Source: Flaveria trinervia (taxonomy: Eukaryota; Streptophyta; Magnoliopsida; Asterales; Asteraceae). From it: a stretch of 64,000 nt of DNA. This document shows, piece after piece, positions 1-8,688 of this stretch; within the stretch, counting starts at the first letter, position 1, and the number at the start of each line of letters is the position of its first letter. The stretch is taken from positions 73,505,115-73,569,114 of the forward strand of contig CM046452.1 of NCBI GenBank assembly GCA_025506515.1, given 5' to 3'. The translations under genes and the position numbers were made by a program. A model generated the notes under the pieces. The model saw nothing but the letters and a program-made list of their open reading frames with translations. It searched no databases and was not told the origin of the DNA.

Positions 1-1161
1 TCAAAAGTTTAAAAACATAAACAAAGGAAATCCCCAAATTTCCCCAAGAACTCTAATTTCAAATTGATCCAAATCAGTCAACAATTCGCGTATGTTAATT
101 GATTTAACATTAGGGCTTTTAATCCCCATGCGAAATAAAATGTGTGAGTGGGTTCATCTTACCTGATTATGAACAAACTGAAGCGATCACGCTCGATTTA
201 GTCTCGGTCCACTTCGCGAAGAACAAATGTTTAGAATCGATGATCACGTGAAGTTTCCAAGAAATTGTGATTACAAAGAGTTGAAAAGGGATCAAATGAA
301 CAATACCCCTCTGTTAAATAGTTCTAATTGGATGTAACCAAATCTTAAACGGTTGTGATTTGAATACGATTGTAAATGGTTAAATTCAAGGTTTAATTCA
401 TCGTTTCAACTGGAATTGGAATCATTGGTAAATTAAGAACGTTGAGCCGAACGTTTGAACTCGTTTAATTGGATTATTAATAAATGTTAATGGTTGAACG
501 GTTCGAACTTAATCACGGTTACAGTTTCGATTGATTCCTTAGTGAAACAGACGTTTTGGTTGGTTTATTGATGGTTACAGGTTCGATCCATGGCTACGCT
601 CGAGAGGAAACGATTTAATTTGATTAAAACGCTTTTATTTTGACCGTTTAGCCCTCGTCGGAGATGGCCGGCGATATGGCCGGAAAAACGAGGTTGAAGA
701 TAGGCGGGAGGGTTGGGTTTGTAAATTAAAAATTTACACTTTGGCCCCTCAAACTTTGAATTGTTATTATTTTATGCAAATATATTCTTTTAAAGTTTAT
801 AAATTGACAAACAAAACCCCTAAACTTAATTAACTTTAAGTTTTAAACATTTTTCTTTATTTTAAGTTTAATAACTTTCATAAATTATTATTATATTATT
901 TCTATTATTATTATTATTATTTAAGTATTGTTATTAATGTATAACTTACTTGCCTTTTATTGTTAATATTATTATTGCTAAAATCATTATTATTATTGTT
1001 ACTTATTTATTAACATCATCAACTTTCAAATTAAGAAAAATTAAAGACAAATTAAAAACAATAAGCATAAGTAGCCCAAAAGTTTAATAAATGCCATCAA
1101 TAATTCTTACAAGAATTAACGACGTTAACTTTTAATTTAACCAAAAATTCAAGATGTTACA
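1..1161 (-). mobile_element. Ty3/gypsy LTR, partial (cut by window start)
   Basis: The stretch ends in TGTTACA at 1155-1161. Its last kilobase follows the same order of blocks as the full LTRs at 33143-35604 and 44363-46775: a GGCCGG-rich block near 660-690, a run announcing 'ttggcccctcaaactttg', AT-rich runs, then a block just before TGTTACA. All of these LTRs read TGTAACA...GTGACA on the minus strand. No polypurine tract follows 1161, so this is either the outer (5') LTR of an element lying to the left or a solo LTR. The target duplication cannot be tested because the other end is outside the window. Confidence 0.7.
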
Positions 1162-1390
1162 TATAAAATTGGTTATACACATGTTAATTACCGAATTTAC
1201 ACATGTGTAAATCTATTATTACACATATGTAAAATGATTTTCGTAAAAAAACAAGAATTTTTTTATCTTTTATACTTTTTTATTTTTTTATGAAAGAGGG
1301 AAACGAATAAACATTTTTTGGTTTTATTTTTTTAATGTTATTTTTCAATTTATAATTTTTTTAATATGTTTTTGTTAATTATAATTTTGT

Positions 1391-1664
1391 CATTAAAAAC
1401 TAATGGCTGAGATTAATTCATAGAGTTCTCACAAAAAATAAGTTCTCATTTGATCATTTCCCTATATATATATGTATATATATATATGTGTGTATATATA
1501 TATGTACATATATATACACACACATATATATACATATATATACATATATATATATAGGGGAGGGTTCCAATGAAAACCATATTATAATTGAAAACCAAGA
1601 AAACCACATATTCACCATTGATCTTTTTGATCTATGGTTGAGATTAATTAATGACATTTTAGTA
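1391..1664. repeat. (TA)n core with imperfect inverted arms
   Basis: A TA/TGTATA-rich core at about 1463-1555 is flanked by 'gttctcatttgatcatttcccta' type sequence on the left and 'taggggagggttccaatgaa' type sequence on the right. These arms are imperfect reverse complements. The unit 'tgagattaatt' occurs on both outer sides. It looks like a fold-back repeat; the class is not recognised. The short open frames across it are translated TA repeats and are not genes. Confidence 0.35.
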
Positions 1665-1920
1665 ATTAAATAAAAGATTATTAGGGTTTAAATATGAATT
1701 AAGGGCAAATCAGGAACAACACAAAATCATTAACTTGGTAACTATCAAGTATAATTAACAAAATTCCTAAATTTACTCTCATCCTCCATTTTTCTTTCAC
1801 ACCTCTCTTATATTTAATTGAAAATTAAATAATCAAATGCATTATTTTCTTTACTTTGGATTGAAAATCTAGATCATCATATTTTTTATAAAATAAATAA
1901 ACTAAAAAAACGACTACTTA

Positions 1921-2240
1921 TGCAATCGTAACATCGTATTACGTATGCGTAACAATGTGTGTTATGTATGTGTAACATTGTGTGTTACGTATATGTAACA
2001 CTATCATACATATGTGTATCACTGTTAACAAACCTATATGAAAAACCAGCATAGGTTACATATTTATATTTTAAACTAAATATTTTTAATGCTACAAACT
2101 TTTCAAGAGTACATATATGTAACAGGGGAGTTACATATATGTACCAAAATTTACATACATGTAACAAAATATAGTAATCACGAAAACCATTAAAAAACCT
2201 AAAAATGTGTATATATGTGTGTGTGTGAATACATGTCCAA
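1921..2240. repeat. Degenerate repeats of a GTAAC/GTTAC-type unit
   Basis: Units such as gtaaca, gttacgta and tgtgtgtta recur about every 15-30 bases, with a (GT)n run near 2208-2228. No gene is seen here. Confidence 0.4.
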
Positions 2241-2605
2241 CTTACGTATGATAACCGCAACAATAATAACAAAGCTTTGCTTGATACTTACATGAATCCC
2301 ATAAATATCAAAGTCCATTTGTGGAAACAAGTTACTCGAATTATTGCCTTCCATGATCAAGAAACCTGTCGAAACTAGGTAAAGCTCCATGTTCATGATT
2401 ACTAATACTATAATCTTGCCCATCTTACCAAAGGTATGTTCTCCAATGTCTGGATAACTTTTGATGGTGACATCAAAATCCATGCATCTTTTGATTATTA
2501 AACCAGTATAGAATGTTGAGCTAGCTATTGCAAAAAGCAGTTCAAACTCAACCATCCTCCTACAGCCAACTCATATGGAACTGTTATAATCCCAACACTT
2601 GAGAA
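2230..2605 (-). pseudogene. AVT1-like amino-acid transporter fragment, copy A
   Basis: The minus-strand translation is recognisable as the N-terminal membrane part of a vacuolar amino-acid transporter of the AVT1/AAAP family. It contains 'GIITVPYELA', 'YTGLIIKRCMD', 'YPDIGEHTFGKMG', 'MELYL' and 'LIMEGNNSSNLFP', which track family blocks (PYALA, YTG..L..C, YPDIGE.AFG, ELY, ILEGDNLS.LFP). In the family these segments are the first transmembrane helices of a proton-coupled transporter. The frame shifts near 2550, and no start, splice structure or downstream helices are attached, so it is a dead fragment. A second, better-spaced copy follows about 456 bases to the right (2690-3075). Confidence 0.6.
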
Positions 2606-2689
2606 TTGACAAAAACCATCTAACAACTATTAGTGAGCGAGTCTATAAAGAATTTTGCTATCAAAAGAATTTTCATGTCATTCGACCAA

Positions 2690-3075
2690 GTTGTGGGAAT
2701 TATGATAGGCGTAACAATAATAACAAAGCTTTCCTTGCTACTTACATGAATCCCATAGATGTCAAAGTCCATTTGTGGAAACAAGTTACTTAAATTATCA
2801 CCTTCCATGATCAAGAAACCCGTCAAAATTAAGTAAAGATCCATGTTCATGATGACTAGCATTATAATCTTGCCTACTTAGCCAAAAACGTATTTTCCCA
2901 TGTCAAAATAACTTTTTATGGTTGGGTCAGTATTCATGCATTTTTTAATAAGTAAACCGGTGTTGAATGTTGAGCTTGGTATTACAAAAAGCAGTATCAA
3001 GCTCAACCACCCTCTTGCAGCCAATGCATATAGAACTGTTATAATCCAGACACCTGAGAATTGAAAAAAACATCT
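2690..3075 (-). pseudogene. AVT1-like amino-acid transporter fragment, copy B (tandem)
   Basis: Direct repeat of copy A, offset by about 456 bases; compare 'atgatcaagaaacc' at 2352 and 2808. The minus-strand frames give 'GWLSLILLFVIPSSTFNTG', 'IKKCMNTDPTIKSYF', 'MNMDLYLILTGFLIMEGDN' and 'SNLFPQMDFDIYGIH'. They are interrupted by a stop near 2880 and by frame changes. It covers the same helices as copy A plus the block 'SKESFVIIV..IIIPTTWS'. The pair shows that the fragment was duplicated after, or while, it lost function. Confidence 0.6.
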
Positions 3076-3477
3076 GACAATTGTTAGTGACCGAGTTTAT
3101 AACAACTGTTTCTACCAATATGAATATTAATAGTAACCTGATAAGTATTGAGTCCATTGAAACATGTGTTGAGGAAGGATGAAGTACTAATAGTAGTTAA
3201 GTGTTGGTTTTCTTTATCCATAATTTTTTATATTATAGATCAAGAGGAAGAAATTATTGTTAAATGTTGCATTGACAAAATGGAATTTGTCCTTATGACC
3301 TTTGATCAATAATAATAGGTTTTAAATAGATGAATTGCAAATATCAACTTTATATATTAATTTGATTCAAAAACTTTATATTCAAATATAATTTTAGATT
3401 AATGTTAAGAAGGAATATTTCATTCGGTAATAAAATGTTTAGCTTTTCAATAAAGTCAGCCATAATTTATTTTTTTG

Positions 3478-3744
3478 AATGACCAACTAAGTAAAATGTC
3501 AGTTACTCCCTACGTGACGCTACAATGACTAAAGAGACGCACAACGTGCCCACTAGTCCACTCGCACGGAGCCCCTAGCCCACCGGTCTCCAATTCCGGG
3601 AAAACCCGATCACCCACCCACCCGTAGGCACGACAATTGTATAATTGGTAAATCCCGGGGGGCTTCAAGACTCGAACCTGGGTTACCCCAAGCCAAGCCC
3701 ACATTAGCCTTGGAATTAACCATTGCACTGCATTGACAACCCCC
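3478..3744 (-). mobile_element. tRNA-derived SINE candidate
   Basis: On the minus strand the 5' part has an A-box-like 'TGCAGTGCAATGG' and a B-box-like 'GGTTCGAGTC' about 55 bases later. A GC-rich body follows (cccgggatt, cccaccggtctcc on +), much richer in GC than its surroundings, and the element ends in an A-rich tail (T run at 3471-3477 on +). A convincing target duplication was not found. Confidence 0.45.
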
Positions 3745-3749
3745 GTTTT

Positions 3750-4515
3750 ATTTTTTTTAACTTTAAAAAGCTTAAGTTTTAATAATGTTTTATTTTCGTA
3801 AATTGTTTTGTTTGAATTTTTTTTTGTCAAAATTAAGTTGCATAAATAGAACATATATGAAATTTTGTTGCTGTAGATTTATTTTTTTAGTTTAGCTTGA
3901 AGTAGGAGGTAATTATGAAAAAGAAATTAAATAATAACTATGGTGGGGTTGGCGTCTAGGTGTAGATGATAAAAAAAATAAAAACTAAATATAAATCAAC
4001 TTTCAAATTATTCCATTAAAGGAGGCTTGAAAAAATTACTAATTAGTAATCAAATTTAATATATGTTCTATTTAGATCATTTAACTTTTAAATAAATTCG
4101 TTTTTGAGAAGTTATTGCAAATCCAAGGTTACCTTTGGGGTCGTTAGAAATTTTTACACTTTAATTAGCGATTTGTTATACTTAAAACAATTTGTTAGAA
4201 ATTTGTTGCACTTTGATGTTAACTCCTTCAAATATACAACCATCAAAATTCTAAGGTGCATATACCTAATCAACTTTTATATACTCAGTTACTTAGTAAT
4301 TTTAATGTATAAAAAAGCATATATCATTGTCAAATTATTACATATATAAGTTAAACTATAGCAATCTGTTAGAAATTCGTTACACTTTACTAGTTTAGTG
4401 ATTGTTAGGAGAAATTCGTTACACATGATGTTTACTCCTTCAAATACACTACGAATGAATTCTAAGGTGGATACACCTGACCAACTTTTATTACTATTTT
4501 GTTAATGTATAAAGC
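3750..4515. repeat. Intergenic, AT-rich, with repeats of a TTGTTACACTTT unit
   Basis: No gene is seen. A unit beginning 'ttgttagaaatt' and running on to 'ctccttcaaatac' and 'aattctaaggtg' occurs at about 4190-4285 and 4368-4495. A shorter version occurs at 5600-5672. These are diverged copies of one intergenic repeat of unknown class. Confidence 0.4.
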
Positions 4516-4519
4516 AATG

Positions 4520-4894
4520 TTTTCAGAATCATTTTGAGACGTTGAACCGGACGTCTTGTTAGTTTGGTGGTCGGACCGGTTGGACCGAATTTAACTATAT
4601 TTTAATAATATTTATATATATAACTAATATAAGTAATTTATATATGATTTACATATATATTTTATAGTTATATATAAAACTTAACTATATTTGTATATCC
4701 GACGTACTAATTTATGGTTTAACACCCCGTTTTTACCCATTAAAATAAAAAAAAACAAAAACCGGTCCGACCAGCGGTTCAGGACGAACCGGCCGGTTCG
4801 AACAGTAAAAACGATTCACACCAGACCGGACTGGACATGACACCGATTCCCGGTCGAACCGATCGGACCAGCCGGTCCGATCCGGTCTGATAAA
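4520..4894. mobile_element. Small inverted-repeat element with CAATG duplication
   Basis: A 375-base block is bounded by CAATG at 4515-4519 and 4895-4899. It begins TTTTCAGA and ends TCTGATAAA, an imperfect terminal inverted repeat. Inside, 'ggtcggaccggtt' near 4570 and many inverted 'accggtccgacc' units at 4759-4890 make it strikingly GC-rich at both ends. It holds no coding capacity. It resembles a non-autonomous DNA transposon; the superfamily is not assigned. Confidence 0.4.
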
Positions 4895-4927
4895 CAATGG
4901 TATAAAGACATATATCATCGTCAAAGT

Positions 4928-4929
4928 AT

Positions 4930-4962
<33 letters not shown>

Positions 4963-4980
4963 TATATATAATATATATAT
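4928..4980. repeat. (TA)n microsatellite
   Basis: Nearly uninterrupted TA dinucleotides with two AAT breaks. Confidence 0.8.
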
Positions 4981-5097
4981 TACCAAGTGTTTTGTGTATA
5001 TACATGTGGTACATCATGCTTATCAAGTTGTTTATGCTGAAAATGTTGTACCATGTGGTTAGTGGTTGTAGTTACATTTTTGTCATTTGTTTAAATA

Positions 5098-5567
5098 ATT
5101 TTTTTATATATTAACCTACTACTTTTACATGTTTTACAATTTAGCCTCGGTAAATTTTGTTTTACGTTTCGGGTTAAATTCTAGGAGTTAACACGTGATA
5201 ACGTGCGTGCGTGATTCAACATTTGTACACTTATTTTTCTCTGTTTAGCACGTTTTGGTCTAAATTTTGCGAGCCAACACACCACAACGTGCATGTGTGT
5301 TGAAACGATTATATTTTCCCCTCTAACGACTCTGCCATAATGCGCCAGTCCTAGAACGACTTATTGTTTTACGTGTTTCACGTTTCAATTTGTTTGTCTG
5401 GTTTAACGTTATTGTGTCTATTTTTTGTTTAGTTTTAATTTTCCGTTTATTATTTTTTTTTCTAATAGGAGCATTTTCGGTATTGGTGGACGCTAACGTT
5501 AGTGTATTGTTCGTGCTACTTGACATGGTTTTCAGGCCCCGCTGCAACGTGGGGGTTTAATACTAGT
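5098..5567 (+). mobile_element. Helitron-like 3' terminal region
   Basis: The stretch ends with a GC hairpin (CCCCGC...GTGGGG at 5537-5554), then a short AT spacer, then CTAGT at 5563-5567 followed by T. That is the hallmark 3' end of plant Helitrons, which insert between A and T. A related, more decayed copy occurs at 7795-8173. Shared blocks include 'ttttacgtttcgg', 'acaacgtgcgtgtgtg' and 'ggtgctacttgg'. The 5' TC end could not be placed, so the start is where the two copies begin to match. Confidence 0.45.
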
Positions 5568-5714
5568 TATATATAAAAGTTACACTTTAGCTATTTGCAA
5601 GAAGATTTGTTATACTTTAACGATTTGTTAGAAATTTGTTACACTTGATATTAACTACTTCAAATACAATAATTTATATTAATCTAGCCAAAATACCCAA
5701 TAATTTATATCGCT

Positions 5715-5746
5715 CATTTAAGAAAACTAAGCCTACATTCGTTCAA
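5715..5746 (+). repeat. Direct repeat, left copy
   Basis: 'tcatttaagaaaactaagcc' continuing to 'tacattcgttcaa' is repeated at 6367-6398. The pair brackets the AVT1-like fragment at 5890-6262. Confidence 0.75.
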
Positions 5747-5889
5747 AAAACTCGTGGCTTGATTTTTGTTTGAAAAGCTAGCTTAAATTCAGTTGTGAGC
5801 CGGCTCGCCTTCAATGACTAAGATAAGCTTGGCTTGACTCATTTACAAACTGAACGAGTTTAGTTCGGCTTGTTTAGAAACCAAGCCGA

Positions 5890-6262
5890 GCCTCGACTCG
5901 GATGGCTTATGAGCATCCCTAAATTGCAACATAAAAAGTTTGCTAATACCTTTGAGAATTGATGTTTGTTTCTCATGGAAGTATACGAAGCAAGAAAAAT
6001 TGGATGAGTGCCATAACCAAAAGCATACAAACTAGCGGTCGAAGCCATCCCTTTCCAATTTACTATTCCACCCTTCTCCTGAAACCCAACACCATCATAC
6101 ATACCGACCCACAACTTGAGCCTAAGATGACCAAGGATGCGAGGATGCCACTTGCTGATACGTACGAAAGAATTATCATGTCATTTGATCAAGTTGTGGG
6201 AAGTATGATAGCCGCAACAATAATAACAAAGCTTTGCTTGCTACTTATCATGTCATGGAAGG
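5890..6262 (-). pseudogene. AVT1-like amino-acid transporter fragment, middle part
   Basis: The minus-strand frames read 'SFVIIVAAIILPTTW', then 'GMYDGVGFQEKGGIVNWKG', 'SLYAFGYGTHPIF', 'YTSMRNKHQFSKVL'. This matches the family blocks for the central helices (VGFHEKG, SLYAF.Y.AHP.FP, YTSM.....FS.VL) of AVT1-type vacuolar transporters. It continues the protein downstream of copies A and B and slightly overlaps them at the 'IIVAAIILPTTW' block. It carries frame changes and no start. A 28-base piece of it ('ggtcggtatgtatgatggtg') recurs inverted at about 6272-6300. Confidence 0.6.
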
Positions 6263-6366
6263 CAGTAATTTGTGGGTCGGTATGTATGATGGTGTTGGGC
6301 TCATGTAAGTAGCAAGCAAAAATTTGTTATTATTGGATTCATGTAAGTAGCAATAATTAATATCGT

Positions 6367-6398
6367 TCATTTAAGAAAACTAAGCCTACATTCGTTCA
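6367..6398 (+). repeat. Direct repeat, right copy
   Basis: Second copy of the repeat at 5715-5746, with no mismatch in the core. After this copy the two flanks diverge. Confidence 0.75.
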
Positions 6399-6896
6399 AT
6401 TGATCCAGAGTTAACAATTGACACTCTAGATATGAAAATGGTGAAAATAATTTCACCATGAGAGTCACATGCATAATTTGCACATAGTAAATTTTCACTA
6501 AATAATAAAACAATAGTGATTAACCATATTAGTTAATATGTTAAGCTTGTGTCTTTATGCCCACGTGTAAGTACAATAATCTCATTTGACAGTGACGCAT
6601 AAGCTCCTCCCAACAAGACGTCTCCATCATGTAGAAATTGCCAGGTGACAACTTTTTATGCATCGGTGAAAAGCGCTTTTCAGTGGTAATTGCCATCATC
6701 AACGAGTTTCATTTGCTCTTCACAGGTTGTAAGTTATTCATCAGTGATAACATACACATCAACAACATGTTGCTATAAAGCTCATTTGAACTCTAATGGT
6801 AACTCTTTATTAGTGACATCTCCATCCGTTAATAACTTGTTACAGACACTAAATCGTCTCTAATTAAAACCATAACCTTGCAAATAGTAACACTGT
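6399..6896. other. Intergenic, nothing recognised
   Basis: Moderately AT-rich, with stop codons in all frames. No RNA gene or mobile-element ends were seen. Confidence 0.5.
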
Positions 6897-7035
6897 CACC
6901 ACTCACCACCACAACCACCACCGTTACCATCAACATCGCCAACCACCACAACAACTACCATTAACACCTCCACCACCACCACCACCACCGTCACCATTAG
7001 CTACCACCACCCACCACCACAACCACCACCTACCA
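6897..7035. repeat. (CCA/ACC)n imperfect microsatellite
   Basis: A long run of CCA and CAC triplets with scattered AAC, GTT and ATT interruptions. It could be read as a low-complexity peptide, but flanking stops and the lack of any gene context argue for a simple repeat. Confidence 0.8.
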
Positions 7036-7250
7036 CATTCTATTCGTTTTTCTAATTCCATTGTCACAATATTGAACAATGACTGATTTCATTCTCCATA
7101 AAGTAATCAAACATAACAATGAGATTGTATGATCCATTTCATTCAATTGTCCATTTCTTTGTATCATCAATTTCATTACCCATACTTCAATTCTTATTAT
7201 AAAAGCATTTACTATATCTAAATTACCTATGTCATTAACCATTATGATCA

Positions 7251-7486
7251 TTAGCCAATTGGTTAAGATGAGATACTGAAAACAATTAAATATGAGGAGA
7301 CCATGAGTTCAAGTATTACTCTAAGCAAAATATTCAAAGTTGAGTCAAGGGGTTTTCCTAGCAATGTTTTTTCTTTTGATGGAGTTGGGGGTGCGGTCTG
7401 GTCGGAAAATATATAGATGTGTGCCCGATTAAGATAACATTTATCCTTCAAAGCAGAGTCCTACATTTGACGTTAAAAAAATCTCT
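7251..7486 (+). mobile_element. tRNA-derived SINE candidate
   Basis: It begins 'ttagccaattggttaagat', a good A-box. About 40 bases on comes 'gagttcaagtatta', B-box-like. A body of about 170 bases follows and ends in 'gttaaaaaaatc'. No clear target duplication was found, so the ends are approximate. Confidence 0.4.
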
Positions 7487-7794
7487 GTAATTAACAAACA
7501 AAAAACCAAAAACTTTTTTTTATCTATTTATATATACATACCTCGTAAAAATAGTTAACAAACTGAGTGTTGGTTGGTTTGGTAGCTTTGGCCTTTGAGT
7601 CGTTGACTCGGCTTTGAGCCGTACGTCATACCTCCATTTATTTTCAGGTTGTTTGCTTTGATTTTTTTATTTGAAATTACTTTTTTAGTATATTATATAT
7701 AATATTAATTACTAATTTTCTTATGCATTATTACTTGTACAACATACTATAAGGGTTGTATCACTTTTTATTTTATTCATTTTAATCTTTAGTT

Positions 7795-8173
7795 TTTTTT
7801 TCAACCCAATATTTTTATATATTTTACAATTTAGTCCAAATACTTTTTATCTTTTAACTTTGTTCCTTATACTTTTTATATTTTTAAATAAATATGTTTT
7901 ACGTTTCGGTTTACATTTTACGAGTTAAATGTCACAACGTGCGTGTGTGGTTCAACGTTTTTACGCTTAGTTTTCCCACTTAGAGGCCCTCACAACGCCC
8001 TGATCCAAGAGTAGTGTCCTTAGTGTTACGCTTCCTCCAAGAGCAGTTTTATCTATTTTTGTTTTTCCTATACGAGTTTTTCGGCGTTGGTGGTCCCTAA
8101 CGGTGATGTGGTCTTTGGTGCTACTTGGTATGATTTTACACACCCACAACAACGCATGCGGCTTAATACTAGG
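7795..8173 (+). mobile_element. Helitron-like 3' region, decayed copy
   Basis: Homologous to 5098-5567. It shares 'acaatttag', 'gttttacgtttcgg', 'cacaacgtgcgtgtgtg', 'ggcgttggtgg' and 'ggtgctacttggtatg' in the same order. It ends CTAG at 8169-8172. The terminal hairpin is partly lost. Confidence 0.35.
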
Positions 8174-8572
8174 TTTATTTATTTATTAACATACATTTTA
8201 TAGAATTTGTCGTTTCAATGTGAAATACTGTTTACATCATAACATGCGAGACATAATACTATTTCCCATCTAAAGTTAAGTCCGATCTTTTGAACTTAGT
8301 CGTGACAATTTCACATATTTATTTTACATAACTAATCAGGTTTATATGATATTAGCTATTTCATAAAGACATGTTAATTATCTAGAGCAATAATTAAAGT
8401 GATCCTTTTGTGGTTATATTGTTGTCATCTCCTAAAACGCTCGTTGGAGATCCGACGACTACATTGCTAATTGCATTCGACTCACACACACTTCGATTCA
8501 AATCGGACACACGAATCATCACCAAATTCAGTAATCATCTTCGGTTTCTCCACTGATTTCATTCACCTTTCA

Positions 8573-8581
8573 AAACCCTAA
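8573..8581 (+). promoter_or_regulatory. telo-box motif upstream of the EH gene
   Basis: AAACCCTAA lies 108 bases upstream of the start codon at 8689. This motif is common near transcription starts of plant housekeeping genes. The match is exact but short, so its role is an inference. Confidence 0.3.
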
Positions 8582-8604
8582 TGTTTCAGATCCTGATTCG
8601 GTAA
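8581..8604 (+). CDS. Possible upstream ORF 1 in the EH gene leader
   Basis: ATG at 8581 is followed by six sense codons and TAA. It would be translated ahead of the main ORF if the transcript starts upstream of 8581, which the sequence alone does not show. Confidence 0.25.
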   Translation: MFQILIR

Positions 8605-8618
8605 CAACAGATCCATTC

Positions 8619-8654
8619 ATGCCTTTGATCTCCGATCTATTTCGGTTACTGTAA
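8619..8654 (+). CDS. Possible upstream ORF 2 in the EH gene leader
   Basis: ATG at 8619, eleven codons, TAA ending at 8654, which is 34 bases before the main start. Same caveat as for the first upstream ORF. Confidence 0.25.
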   Translation: MPLISDLFRLL

Positions 8655-8688
8655 TTCGTCGATCGTAACCACTATATTGCTATTCGAA

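Noticed and set aside
1454..1673. Tyr/Ile-rich open frames on both strands
   Set aside because: They are translations of the TA/TGTATA repeat.
6897..7035. Proline/threonine-rich protein
   Set aside because: An interrupted CCA microsatellite with stops on both sides.
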